NCBI GenBank assembly: GCA_001730015.1
Contig: MDLA01000138.1
Coordinates: forward strand, 1 to 64,000
DNA: 64,000 nucleotides
Origin: Chromatiales bacterium (ex Bugula neritina AB1)
GTDB lineage: Bacteria > Pseudomonadota > Gammaproteobacteria > Granulosicoccales > Granulosicoccaceae
Reading direction: 5' to 3'
Position numbers and translations under genes: made by a program. The notes beneath the pieces are model-generated. The model was not told the DNA's origin. It did no database searches and worked only from the letters and a program-made list of their open reading frames with translations. The stretch's first letter is position 1; every line of letters begins with the position of its first letter. Positions 1-8,642 of this stretch are shown piece after piece.

Positions 1-95
1 GTTATTTAGAACGACTAAACGCCCACATGTGGTAGGCGAAATCTCACGCACCTGAATGATCCTCGCTACGCTCCGGTTTATGGATGGGCACAAGC
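1..95 (+). repeat. Dispersed repeat, copy A (may extend left of the window)
   Basis: This copy closely matches the reverse complement of 55186-55280, including the outer arm GTTATTTAGAA, the GCCCACAT block, the CTCACGCACCTGA core and the closing TTTATGGATGGGC. It lies just beyond the stop codon (113-115) of the minus-strand aminotransferase. GCCCA near one end and TGGGC near the other could close a stem. The right edge runs into a 14-bp palindrome, GCACAAGCTTGTGC (88-101). No coding potential is seen. The match is seen directly; any function is unknown. Confidence 0.85.
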
Positions 96-112
96 TTGTG
101 CAATCCCAACGA

Positions 113-1351
113 TTACAACATCTCCCTGATCAGCTGTGATAATAGAGCCAGACCTTTATCCGCCTGTGACTCAGTGGCGTGACTGAAATTCAACCGCAGA
201 CAACTGGCATTGCAACTGGCATCAGGGAAAAAGGGCTCACCGGGCATGAATGCGACATTGTGTTGTAACGCCTTGCTTAATAGTTCTCCAGTATCGATCG
301 ACTGCCTGGTTTTCAAATTCAACCAGAAAAACAGCCCACCATGCGGGACCTGCCAGGTGGCCAGATCAGCAAAGTGTTTCTGCAATGATTGCTCAAACGT
401 ATCGCGCCGATGCCGGTAGAGAGCATTGATGCTTTTCATTCGCGCCGCAGCATCACTACGCTTTAGCTGTGATAACACGATGTGCTGACTGAGACGATTG
501 CTGTGCAGATCTGCAGCCTGCTTAAGCCATACCAGAGCTGGATAGAGTTCAGGCGAACACACCAGATACCCGAGGCGCAACCCGGGAGCCAGTACCTTGG
601 AAAACGACGATTGATAAATCCATTGTGTGCTTTCTATTCGACTGCACACCGGTTGCCGCTCGCAGGTATCAAAGCAGAGCTCACGATAGGGATCGTCCTC
701 AAACAGCACACAGCCTGTGGCATCACAGGCTGCTGCCAGAGACTGGCGCTGGGTGTCTGTGTAACAATGCCCGGTGGGGTTCTGAAACGTGGGTACCGCA
801 TAGGTTAATGCAATATCTGATTCAGATTCGAGCTGACTTAGCGACTCCGGGGTGAAGCTCAAATATTTTGCACCAAACAAGCTGAATACCTGCAAGGCGG
901 CCAGATAGGACGGGGACTCTACCGCAACCCGGGTACCTTGCTCAATAAATAACTTGGCAACCAGATCTATTCCCTGCTGCGAACCCGACAGTATAAGAAT
1001 CTGCTCGACATCTACCACCATAGATCGATCGCGTAAATCCTGCGCTATATATTTACGCAATTCGAGATCACCCTCCGTTGCTCCGTACTGCAACTGTGCG
1101 GGATCAATTTCACCGATGGATATATCCGGAAAACTATCGCTGGCGGGAAGACCACCGGCAAATGAAATCATACCGGGCTTATCAATAACCTTCAGAATTT
1201 CACGTATAGGCGATGGAGTGAGTCGCTTGATACGCGAGGCCGCTTTATCTAATGCACTACCATTATTATTAAGCGATATTTTTTTCGGCTCCCGACGGAC
1301 CGGCTTTTCCACCAATTGTGCCGACCGAGAACTCTCATTTGAAGTATCCAT
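113..1351 (-). CDS. PLP-dependent aminotransferase, class I/II (2-aminoadipate/MocR-type fold)
   Basis: The 412-residue protein is a fold-type I aminotransferase of the LysN/2-aminoadipate group, the same catalytic fold found in MocR regulators but here without a GntR DNA-binding domain. Visible motifs are SFAGGLPA near residue 63, the aspartate motif around FEDDPYREL (217-225), and the PLP lysine in SSFSKVLAPG (K252). The N-terminal 35 residues are polar and probably disordered. The start is supported by GGAG seven bases before the ATG. It is divergently transcribed from a MarR regulator, and their shared 74-bp gap carries inverted repeats, so the regulator may control both. The amino-acid substrate cannot be read from the sequence. 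Confidence 0.85.
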   Translation of the reverse strand: MDTSNESSRSAQLVEKPVRREPKKISLNNNGSALDKAASRIKRLTPSPIREILKVIDKPGMISFAGGLPASDSFPDISIGEIDPAQLQYGATEGDLELRKYIAQDLRDRSMVVDVEQILILSGSQQGIDLVAKLFIEQGTRVAVESPSYLAALQVFSLFGAKYLSFTPESLSQLESESDIALTYAVPTFQNPTGHCYTDTQRQSLAAACDATGCVLFEDDPYRELCFDTCERQPVCSRIESTQWIYQSSFSKVLAPGLRLGYLVCSPELYPALVWLKQAADLHSNRLSQHIVLSQLKRSDAAARMKSINALYRHRRDTFEQSLQKHFADLATWQVPHGGLFFWLNLKTRQSIDTGELLSKALQHNVAFMPGEPFFPDASCNASCLRLNFSHATESQADKGLALLSQLIREML

Positions 1352-1367
1352 AAAATAGCTCCGGTTA

Positions 1368-1439
1368 TTTAAGTCAATAGATTTGACCTATTGACAGTCT
1401 GTCGCAGCCCGCCTAATGTGTCAACATGATTGACTTAAA
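1368..1439. promoter_or_regulatory. Divergent control region with nested TTGAC inverted repeats
   Basis: Three inverted repeats are visible between the aminotransferase and marR. An outer 11-bp pair is TTTAAGTCAAT (1368-1378) and ATTGACTTAAA (1429-1439). A central pair is GTCAATAG and CTATTGAC separated by 7 bp (1373-1395). A third, GTCAA-N5-TTGAC (1420-1434), straddles the marR ATG. This arrangement is typical of MarR-family autoregulated operators. Binding by the adjacent MarR protein is inferred. Confidence 0.75.
1391..1419 (+). promoter_or_regulatory. Sigma70-type promoter of marR, predicted leaderless
   Basis: A perfect -35 TTGACA (1391-1396), a 17-bp spacer and a -10-like TAATGT (1414-1419) predict transcription starting at 1426, the A of the marR ATG. 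No Shine-Dalgarno sequence precedes the ATG, which fits a leaderless message. The -35 box shares bases with the central inverted repeat, so a bound repressor would block it. Confidence 0.65.
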
Positions 1440-1887
1440 AAAATCAAAAGCAAAACACGGCCAGACTGATCGCGAAGCGGAGCTGCGGCAGGCGATTGAA
1501 CTGTTGTTTTTCTCGTACCGGGCGTTCACTCGTGGCCCGGATCAGATACTTGCCAAACGCGGCCTCAATCGACAACACCACCGCATTCTCTACTTTGTCG
1601 GGCGTGCGCCAGGGTTGTCTGTGAAAGATCTGCTGCAGGTGCTTGATATAAGCAAACAGGCACTGCATATGCCTTTGCGGCAGCTGGTGAGCATGGGGCT
1701 GATCAGCAACGATAAATCGCTTTTTGACGGCCGGGTCCGGGAGCTTCGGCTAACCGATTCCGGCAAGCGGCTGGAGGCACGATTAACCGGCACTCAACTG
1801 GTACAGCTTGAAAACGTCTTCTCGTCAGCTGGCAGCAAAGCTGAAACCGGCTGGCGCGACACGATGGAATTTTTAGCCAATGACTGA
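1426..1887 (+). CDS. MarR-family transcriptional regulator
   Basis: A 153-residue winged helix-turn-helix protein. The recognition region is around residues 60-85 (LSVKDLLQVLDISKQALHMP) and the wing follows near DGRVRELRLTDSGK, a typical MarR signature. Dimer helices are expected at both ends. It is divergent from the aminotransferase and its own start codon sits inside an inverted repeat, so autorepression and control of the neighbour are likely. The ligand is unknown. A cysteine-free sensor region argues against simple thiol oxidation sensing of the OhrR type. Confidence 0.88.
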   Translation: MIDLKKSKAKHGQTDREAELRQAIELLFFSYRAFTRGPDQILAKRGLNRQHHRILYFVGRAPGLSVKDLLQVLDISKQALHMPLRQLVSMGLISNDKSLFDGRVRELRLTDSGKRLEARLTGTQLVQLENVFSSAGSKAETGWRDTMEFLAND

Positions 1888-1938
1888 CACGCCCGACACC
1901 CGCACCAGCTGACTATTTCGCTACCCGGCACGCACAAG

Positions 1939-1947
1939 TGGTATGCT
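1939..1947 (+). promoter_or_regulatory. Extended -10 element of tesB, predicted leaderless
   Basis: TG-G-TATGCT (1939-1947) is an extended -10 element. Its normal start point, seven bases after the hexamer, is 1954, the A of the tesB ATG. No convincing -35 is present, as is usual for extended -10 promoters, and there is no Shine-Dalgarno sequence before the ATG. Confidence 0.5.
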
Positions 1948-1953
1948 ACGACC

Positions 1954-2811
1954 ATGCAAGATTTCAACGAGTTACGGGCTTTCCTTGAGCTTGAAAAAAT
2001 AGAAGACAACCTCTACCGCGGACAGAGCTACCGAACCCCCTGGGGTCGGGTGTTTGGCGGCCAGGTACTGGCACAGTCGATCCATGCCGCCCAGCTGACT
2101 ACACCGGATTATCGAGTCCTGCATTCCATGCATGCTTATTTTCTACTGGCTGGCGATATCGATCTGCCAATTGTGTACGACGTAGAACGTGTGCGAGACG
2201 GTGGCAGCTACACCACCAGACGAGTCAAGGCTATACAAAAAGGCCGCACTATTTTCAGCATGGAAGCGTCTTTCCAGATTCCGGAGGACGGGCCAAGTCA
2301 TCATCTGCCAATGCCTGAAGTACCACCGCCTGAGACACTGCAAAGTGATCGGGAAATTGGTGAGGCACTACGTGAACAGGTACCGGAACTCTATCGCCTC
2401 ACCAGGCTGGAACGCCCGATAGAATGCCGCCCCACCGAAGGGGCAACACTGTACACCAGCGATACAGTTAGCCCGAGCCAGAATATCTGGATAAAGGCAT
2501 GCGGATCTATTTCTGCGAGTGACCGGATGCATCAGGTGGCGCTGGCGTATGTATCAGACTACAACCTGCTGGCGACTGCATTACTTCCTCATCGAAAAAC
2601 TCTCACCAGGAAAAGAGCATTTCTAGCGAGCCTTGATCACGCTATGTGGTTCCATCGCCCCTTCCGGATGGACGACTGGCTGCTCTATAGTATTGAAAGC
2701 CCGAGCGCCAGCTCGGCACGTGGTTTTTCACGCGGCAGTGTGTTTACCCGACAGGGCGAGCTGGTGGCCTCTGTTGCGCAGGAAGGCTTAATCCGCTACA
2801 ACCGTGATTAA
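1954..2811 (+). CDS. tesB: Acyl-CoA thioesterase II
   Basis: At 285 residues this has the length of E. coli TesB and its double hot-dog architecture. The N-terminal hot-dog contains TPWGRVFGGQVLAQ. The C-terminal one contains SDYNLL, with the conserved aspartate, and ends in VASVAQEGLIR, with the conserved glutamine. The enzyme hydrolyses medium- and long-chain acyl-CoA to free fatty acid and CoA in the cytoplasm. It is preceded by an extended -10 that would start transcription at the ATG. It seems to be a single-gene unit between marR and a DsbA-family gene 96 bp downstream. Confidence 0.93.
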   Translation: MQDFNELRAFLELEKIEDNLYRGQSYRTPWGRVFGGQVLAQSIHAAQLTTPDYRVLHSMHAYFLLAGDIDLPIVYDVERVRDGGSYTTRRVKAIQKGRTIFSMEASFQIPEDGPSHHLPMPEVPPPETLQSDREIGEALREQVPELYRLTRLERPIECRPTEGATLYTSDTVSPSQNIWIKACGSISASDRMHQVALAYVSDYNLLATALLPHRKTLTRKRAFLASLDHAMWFHRPFRMDDWLLYSIESPSASSARGFSRGSVFTRQGELVASVAQEGLIRYNRD

Positions 2812-2907
2812 CACCCCGGGTTCTATACGGCTGCTGTGCGCTCCGCTCCAGTGGCCATTCATTGCAGCGAACTGTATTAACTTTACACCACAGGATCAAA
2901 CCACTGT

Positions 2908-3537
2908 ATGCGTATAGATATCGTTTCCGACATCGTTTGCCCCTGGTGCATTGTCGGTTATAAGCAGCTTGAGTATGCACTACAGCAAACCGGTACAACT
3001 GCCGAGATTCACTGGCAACCTTTTGAGCTCAACCCTGAAATGTCGCAGGAAGGTGAAAACCTGACTGACCATATAATACGCAAGTACGGTATCAGCCGGT
3101 CACAAAGCCTGGAAAACCGCAAGAACCTAACAGCTCTCGGCGCCGAACTGGGTTTTAGATTCGCCTTCAACGAAGAATCCAGAATGCTGAATACATTCAA
3201 GGCTCATCAACTACTGCACTGGGCCGCATTAAATGGTCGTGAGCATCAGCTGAAAATCACCCTGTTTCACTGCTATTTTAACCGTGATCGCGACATCAGC
3301 GACGACGAGGTTCTAGCGAACGCAGCTGTTGAGGCTGGCCTGCCCTATGAGGAGGCTCTGGACGTTCTCGATAGCGCGCTATACGCCGATGCAGTAAGGG
3401 AGCGCGAGCGTTTTTCAATTGGTTCCGGCATACAGGGAGTACCGGCAATGATATTTGATCAGCGGGAACTACATGTCGGTGCGCAAGGTATTGAAGGGTA
3501 TGTAAAGATTCTCAATGCTTTAGCAGCCGGGCAATAA
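2908..3537 (+). CDS. DsbA-family (FrnE-like) thiol oxidoreductase
   Basis: The 209-residue protein has a thioredoxin-fold start with the redox motif C11-P-W-C14 and a helical insertion, followed by the cis-proline region GVPAMIFDQ (around residues 176-184). This is the cytoplasmic DsbA/FrnE subfamily, related to 2-hydroxychromene-2-carboxylate isomerases; no signal peptide is present. In characterised FrnE proteins this fold acts in disulphide handling and oxidative-stress tolerance. The substrate here is unknown. An AGGA lies about 12 bp before the start, a loose ribosome site. Confidence 0.85.
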   Translation: MRIDIVSDIVCPWCIVGYKQLEYALQQTGTTAEIHWQPFELNPEMSQEGENLTDHIIRKYGISRSQSLENRKNLTALGAELGFRFAFNEESRMLNTFKAHQLLHWAALNGREHQLKITLFHCYFNRDRDISDDEVLANAAVEAGLPYEEALDVLDSALYADAVRERERFSIGSGIQGVPAMIFDQRELHVGAQGIEGYVKILNALAAGQ

Positions 3538-3569
3538 GTGCGGCAGAATTGCACACGTTGAAAATGCAG

Positions 3570-5339
3570 CTAGAAATTAAACACCTGCCCTGTCGATACA
3601 GAAAACAGCGGTGAATGGTCGTCAGTATCAAGTGGAAAAGCCACATCCATCCGGATTACCAATCTCCCCAGCAACGAATTAGAACCAAGACGCAGACCAA
3701 CCCCCGTCGATCGTCGATGCTCAGAAGCGGACTGTTCCCGACCTACCCAGCCCAGATCAAAAAACGCCACTGCACCGATATCCATCGGACCCAGACGCCA
3801 GTTTGTATTGATCCGATCTTCAATATTCAATCTGGCTCGTTCACGACCGGACAACAACCGGGAAGCGTATCCCCGCAGGCCATTATTTTCACCCAATGTC
3901 TGCTGCACAGGAAGAGCACTGTCTCCGCCTTCTGCAACCACGTAATCAACTCGCGTGGCCAGTGTATGTCGCTTTGCAATCCGGCTGAATAACCTGGCTG
4001 ATCCGGATACCGACCATGCACGATCAAAAACTGTTGTGTCACCTATTGCATTTAATGTTGTGCTGCCGTTTAACGTTAACCGGTAGAAATGATTAGCACC
4101 ACGGCGTGAGCTTCTGGACAGGCGTGCCGACACAACCGGATTAATTTCGGTATCTGATGTAGCGCTGAACCGCCGGTGCGACAAGCCGATTCTGATTTCT
4201 GCACTACTGCCTAAAGACAGATCCTGTATATAATTCAGGGTATCAATTCCCCGGACTTTCAAATATCCATCGCGCTGATCAACAGCAAACCCAAAACTCG
4301 CATGAACCAATGTTGAGTTGTCGGGTGCGGTAATGGTTTGGGACTGGCGACCCCTTGATTCCTCGAATTCGCGATCATCATAGCGCAGCGATAACCCGAG
4401 CCGTTGTGTTCGCGAACCCGTTCCTAATCGCCAGTTCGAATCAACTGCCAGGAAGTCTCGCTGTTCCGGTATCTGCAAAACCGAAACACCATCTTCATAA
4501 AAATTAAACTCGCGGCTTGCATTTTGCGCCGACATTGACCACGAGCGCCGGTCAGCCTGCACCTTAAACGGTCTGGACAATTGAAAACCATAAAACGGCC
4601 CGTCCTCAGTGCGCCCGATACTGTATAACGCTCTATGCTGTCCATCAATCAACTGCACATCTTCATAGGACAATGCACCACGCAGCTCATCGTCAGTATT
4701 GCCCGAGTAACTGAATAGAAGGCGATCTCCGAGCCCGGCAACGTTACGCTCTCCGATGGAAAAACCAAACTCACCTACGCCACCTACAAATGAGCCGGAG
4801 GCACCCGCCACTATGGTAAAGCTGTCTCTGGTGTCTATACGAAGCACTTTGCCAGCAGAGCCTGGCACGGGTGCCAGCACAACTTTCACGTCAGAAAAAA
4901 TTCCCATACGCCGTAAAATACGCTCGATCTCTTCGACTTCGGCAAGACTCAGTTTATCACCGATCTGAACGCCGGCTTCACGCATAATTACCGCTTCGCG
5001 TGTTGTAACATGCAAGGCGTTAACCGACTGCTGAATTATTCCAGCGGAAGGCTGGCTTTGATCGTATATAGCCGATCGGTTGACAACAATCTGCTCTACT
5101 ACATAGGATTCCGGAACATTTGATTCAGGCACGGCGGCGCCTGCACTGGCGTATAGCTCTCCGGTGACACTGATGCACAACACGGCTACAGCGATCAGCA
5201 GTCTATAACTGTTCAGGCCAGGCAGAACAAAAAGACGAAAGCAAAGAGCCGGCCCTAACCCGAAAATAATAAGTCGCCTCAAATCAGTAATTCCATCACA
5301 CCTGCGAATCAACAGCTGTTCTATCGAGCACCCGTTCAT
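3570..5339 (-). CDS. BamA/TamA-family outer-membrane beta-barrel protein with one POTRA-like domain
   Basis: From the chosen start the protein has 589 residues. A hydrophobic stretch (YRLLIAVAVLCISVTG) about 55-75 residues in looks like a late signal sequence. A single POTRA-like unit follows (VNALHVTTREAVIMREAGVQIGDKLS to FSDVKVVLAPV), then about 400 residues of alternating strands ending in a terminal aromatic residue (TGQVFNF), the usual barrel end signal. The family inserts or secretes proteins at the outer membrane. Most BamA/TamA members have three to five POTRA units, so this is a short variant. An ATG at 5339 is preceded by GGGGA; the frame stays open to 5480, so the true start is uncertain. 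It is divergent from the metalloprotease at 5607. Confidence 0.78.
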   Translation of the reverse strand: MNGCSIEQLLIRRCDGITDLRRLIIFGLGPALCFRLFVLPGLNSYRLLIAVAVLCISVTGELYASAGAAVPESNVPESYVVEQIVVNRSAIYDQSQPSAGIIQQSVNALHVTTREAVIMREAGVQIGDKLSLAEVEEIERILRRMGIFSDVKVVLAPVPGSAGKVLRIDTRDSFTIVAGASGSFVGGVGEFGFSIGERNVAGLGDRLLFSYSGNTDDELRGALSYEDVQLIDGQHRALYSIGRTEDGPFYGFQLSRPFKVQADRRSWSMSAQNASREFNFYEDGVSVLQIPEQRDFLAVDSNWRLGTGSRTQRLGLSLRYDDREFEESRGRQSQTITAPDNSTLVHASFGFAVDQRDGYLKVRGIDTLNYIQDLSLGSSAEIRIGLSHRRFSATSDTEINPVVSARLSRSSRRGANHFYRLTLNGSTTLNAIGDTTVFDRAWSVSGSARLFSRIAKRHTLATRVDYVVAEGGDSALPVQQTLGENNGLRGYASRLLSGRERARLNIEDRINTNWRLGPMDIGAVAFFDLGWVGREQSASEHRRSTGVGLRLGSNSLLGRLVIRMDVAFPLDTDDHSPLFSVSTGQVFNF

Positions 5340-5588
5340 CAAGAATCCCCGGATTAGTGCCGCCAACCTTATGACACGCATGGAACACGTATGCCATTTG
5401 TGAAGGGGCTGCCTCAACGGTCGCAACCCGCTTTTGGTACCACACTCATGACCTAATGGACGCAGGCCATGCTTAATCAACGGATATACTGCAGATTCCT
5501 TAAGGCTGATTATGTATCTTTTTGCTTTGTACGTCAGATATTTACCGGCTAGCCAAATGCCTCCTGTGATACATCGATTCAGTCACTC

Positions 5589-5597
5589 TGATATACC
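5589..5597 (+). promoter_or_regulatory. Extended -10 element upstream of the metalloprotease
   Basis: TG-A-TATACC (5589-5597) predicts transcription starting near 5604, only three to six bases before the GTG codons at 5607 and 5610. There is no Shine-Dalgarno sequence in the gap. Confidence 0.4.
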
Positions 5598-5606
5598 AGC
5601 ACGATA

Positions 5607-7883
5607 GTGGTGCACGTGAGATTCAACCCAGCACTACTGGCCAAATCTGCTTCTCGCACTTTTGCACGACTTGGCGCGATGGCAGCGGGACTATTTGTTC
5701 TGGCCTCCACCGGCTTTGCGCAAAGCTCGCCAACAGATACCGAAATGTTTCTCCGGTCCGCTCAGCAACTGGAAGCCGCTGGTGATTATCAGGGGGCAGT
5801 TGCCGCCTACCGAAAGTACTTTGCAACCGGGCCGGCGAAAAGCGCACAGAGACGCCACGCCCGAATCAAATTGCCAGTACTGCAGGAAGCGGTATCCCAT
5901 GGATTTGATCAGGATCTATATCTGTATCTGTCTGCCCTGGATTCACGAGCCGACGGAAATATCAGCGCGGCTGTCGATCTGCTGGATCAGATCGAAACGC
6001 AATACCCGAGCGGATTGCTCATTGATGACGCGACTTACCTTCGCGCCTATATCGCAATGATGGATTCCTACAACTTTCAACTCGCGTACGACACACTCCA
6101 TACACTGCGCTCTTTCTACCCGGACAGCCGCTACTACGACACAGCGCTTTACTCGCAGGCAATCGCCCAGGAACAACTGGGTAATATTCAATCTGCCCTG
6201 GAGTATCTGCTTGAACTGCAGGCACGCCACACTGGAATTACCTTGGCAGCGCTCAGCTGGCCACGCGATGAATATTTATCCAGACTCTGGTATGAGCGCG
6301 CCACACAACGAATTGACTATTTACAAAACCACCAGCACAGCGCAGCCAACCTGATCAGTATGGAATCAATTGACCAGCACGGTTTCAGATGGCGTGCCAC
6401 TATCAGCCACGACGGACACGACATCGTGTTGCTGCTTAATAAAAGCCCGGTACTGGAGTCAACCACGCTACTGAACGCTAACGGCGATAGATTGCAGATG
6501 ATGGACACGCACGCATTTGCCGGAAAAGTTGAGGGCGAACCGGATTCCTGGGCCAGAGTTACCCTGAAAGACAACAACCTACGCGGTACGCTATCGGTTT
6601 ACGGACAGAGGATTGAACTTAGCCCGCAACGAAGTGGTGGTACCCTCAGTGATTTCTATCCGCTGCTGCTCGGCGATATCGATGGCGTACAGGCACCGGA
6701 GCCTGATCATGTGTTGCATCCGCCTAAGAATGAAACTCCATTCGACTACTATATGCGCTCAATTAAAGCTGAAACTGCTACCGCCTTCTCCGATAACACA
6801 GTCACTTCAGCGATTCCGATCGGTGTACTGATCGACTCCAAATTCAACGATTATCACGGCGGTCGCGGGATTCAGCAAGCGCTGTCTATATTAAATACAA
6901 CCGACGGTATTTTCAGAGAAGAGTTCGGGCTCGCGATCATGATTGACACCATTGTCCTGATCGATGACCGCGACAACGACCCGATGAATCTTGGTAGCGT
7001 GACCATGGAAGCGATGATGCGGAATTTTCGCGACTACCGGCTCGACAGCGTCGAGCTTGGCAGCGACATTGGTCTGGCAACGCTGTTTAGTGGAAATAAA
7101 AATAATGACGCGGCCCTGGGGCTGGCCTGGATTGGCGCCGCCTGCCGAACCGATGGCTACGACGTGAGCGTGGTGACACCTTACCGACTGGCCGAACTGC
7201 TTTCTACCCATGAAATCGCCCACACACTTGGCGCTCCACACGATAGTGACACTGCCTGCAGCAACCAGACAACCCGGATTATGTGGCCCTACCTCTCCGA
7301 TAAAACCCGCAACAAGTTTTCGAGCTGCAGTCGGGATTCAGTACGGCAGGTACTTGAACGTGGTAGCTGCCTCCTTGATGCACTGGATCTCTCCGTTGAT
7401 CTGATCGTAGGTGAGGACTCGGTAGACATCACAATCAGTAACAATGACAATCTTCGTATCACTTCCGGTGCAACCGCCACAATCACAGGAAAATTTATTG
7501 CCGAAGCCGACTATCCGCCGAACTGCACAGCAATACAGAACGGTATCAGCTGTAGTATCGGCGAGCTGGCTCCCAATAGTGTCAGCCAATTCAGCGTGGC
7601 AACGAGCACACCGTTGTCAGATTCCGATACGATAGTGGCATCGGTTACGCCGGTCGGATTTCTCGATATAGAAGGGAGTAACAACGCTGTATCGAACGAT
7701 ATCAATGGCAACCGGCGTGCGCTGCCGCCACCGGTTACAACAACATCGAGTTCCGGTTATACCGATCCACCAGAGATAGAGGGCGACCCGCGCCAGGCAG
7801 CTTCTGGCTCATTTCTGCTACTTGATATATTTTTATTGATAATGATCGCCCACGCAACGCGGCGAAGCAGAGCGCCTCTATAA
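5607..7883 (+). CDS. Secreted M12 (reprolysin-like) metalloprotease with TPR-like N-terminus and C-terminal anchor
   Basis: The 758-residue protein starts with a signal peptide (about residues 18-39, hydrophobic, ending GFAQ). Helical TPR-like repeats follow (about 45-240; PTDTEMFLRSAQQLEAAGDY, YPDSRYYDTALYSQA). A beta-rich region comes next, then a metalloprotease domain with the extended zinc motif H535-E-x-x-H539-x-x-G-x-x-H545-D (adamalysin/reprolysin type). After it is a CARDB-like beta domain. The last ~30 residues are small/polar (ASGS), a hydrophobic stretch (FLLLDIFLLIMIA) and basic residues (RRSR), resembling GlyGly-CTERM/rhombosortase signals but without a clear glycine pair. It is expected to be exported by Sec and possibly held in the envelope. 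Start codon GTG at 5607 or 5610. Confidence 0.82.
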   Translation: MVHVRFNPALLAKSASRTFARLGAMAAGLFVLASTGFAQSSPTDTEMFLRSAQQLEAAGDYQGAVAAYRKYFATGPAKSAQRRHARIKLPVLQEAVSHGFDQDLYLYLSALDSRADGNISAAVDLLDQIETQYPSGLLIDDATYLRAYIAMMDSYNFQLAYDTLHTLRSFYPDSRYYDTALYSQAIAQEQLGNIQSALEYLLELQARHTGITLAALSWPRDEYLSRLWYERATQRIDYLQNHQHSAANLISMESIDQHGFRWRATISHDGHDIVLLLNKSPVLESTTLLNANGDRLQMMDTHAFAGKVEGEPDSWARVTLKDNNLRGTLSVYGQRIELSPQRSGGTLSDFYPLLLGDIDGVQAPEPDHVLHPPKNETPFDYYMRSIKAETATAFSDNTVTSAIPIGVLIDSKFNDYHGGRGIQQALSILNTTDGIFREEFGLAIMIDTIVLIDDRDNDPMNLGSVTMEAMMRNFRDYRLDSVELGSDIGLATLFSGNKNNDAALGLAWIGAACRTDGYDVSVVTPYRLAELLSTHEIAHTLGAPHDSDTACSNQTTRIMWPYLSDKTRNKFSSCSRDSVRQVLERGSCLLDALDLSVDLIVGEDSVDITISNNDNLRITSGATATITGKFIAEADYPPNCTAIQNGISCSIGELAPNSVSQFSVATSTPLSDSDTIVASVTPVGFLDIEGSNNAVSNDINGNRRALPPPVTTTSSSGYTDPPEIEGDPRQAASGSFLLLDIFLLIMIAHATRRSRAPL

Positions 7884-8597
7884 CCGTTTACCTCTGTCGG
7901 CTTCCAGTAACCTGGCAAGCTCGATAAAATTTTCGGCGTGCAGATCATTTTCGGGTTGCGGCGATACATCTTTAATTGCATCGGAGCCGAACTCTTCCGG
8001 CCGTTCAATATAGGCGGTACGCAAACCGCACGCTCTTGCAGCAGCAAGATCATCATGATGTGCCGCAACCAGCATAACCTGCTCCGGTTTTAATTCAAAC
8101 AGTTCTGCCACGCCCAGATAGGTTCGTGGATCAGGTTTATACGCCTTAAAAACCTCGGCAGACAGGATGAGATCCCAGGGGAGTTTTGAGTGCTTTGCCA
8201 TATTCGCCAGCAGAGACAAATTGCCATTGGATAACGTGCACGTTGTATAGTGCCTGGCTAGAATTGTTAACCCCTCAACCGAGTCTGCCCAGGGTGTGAG
8301 TCGGTGCCACGCCAGGTTAAGATGAACCCGGTCAGCCTCACTTAAATCTATACCATAGTCTGCAAGCACCTGATCAAGAATCTGCCGGTGCAAATGATCA
8401 ATTCGAGTCCACGGAAGCTCACCCGCCATTACTTTTGCCATGGCAGGTTTGTACCCGACACGCCAGGCACGGGAAAATTCCATCGGGTCTGCTGCAAGAT
8501 TCAATGCTTGAACTTCACGCGCTATCGAACCGTGCCAGTCAACTACGGTACCAAAAGTATCAAACGCCAGAATTTCAACATCTTTAAATTGACTCAT
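7878..8597 (-). CDS. HAD-superfamily hydrolase, haloacid dehalogenase type II-like
   Basis: The 239-residue protein has HAD motif I as FDTFGTVVDW with nucleophile D13, motif II around TLSNGNLSLL, the motif III lysine in VFKAYKPDPRTY, and a C-terminal AAHHDDLAAARACG motif. This combination is typical of L-2-haloacid dehalogenases and their relatives, which hydrolyse halogen-carbon or phosphate bonds. Activity on haloacids cannot be assumed from homology alone. Its 3' end overlaps the convergent metalloprotease gene by six bases. The isomerase gene upstream ends 45 bp away, so the two may be co-transcribed. Confidence 0.85.
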   Translation of the reverse strand: MSQFKDVEILAFDTFGTVVDWHGSIAREVQALNLAADPMEFSRAWRVGYKPAMAKVMAGELPWTRIDHLHRQILDQVLADYGIDLSEADRVHLNLAWHRLTPWADSVEGLTILARHYTTCTLSNGNLSLLANMAKHSKLPWDLILSAEVFKAYKPDPRTYLGVAELFELKPEQVMLVAAHHDDLAAARACGLRTAYIERPEEFGSDAIKDVSPQPENDLHAENFIELARLLEADRGKRL

Positions 8598-8642
8598 AGG
8601 GGCTTGTTATCCGGTGTGCAGGCAGATTTACTGACTTAACAA

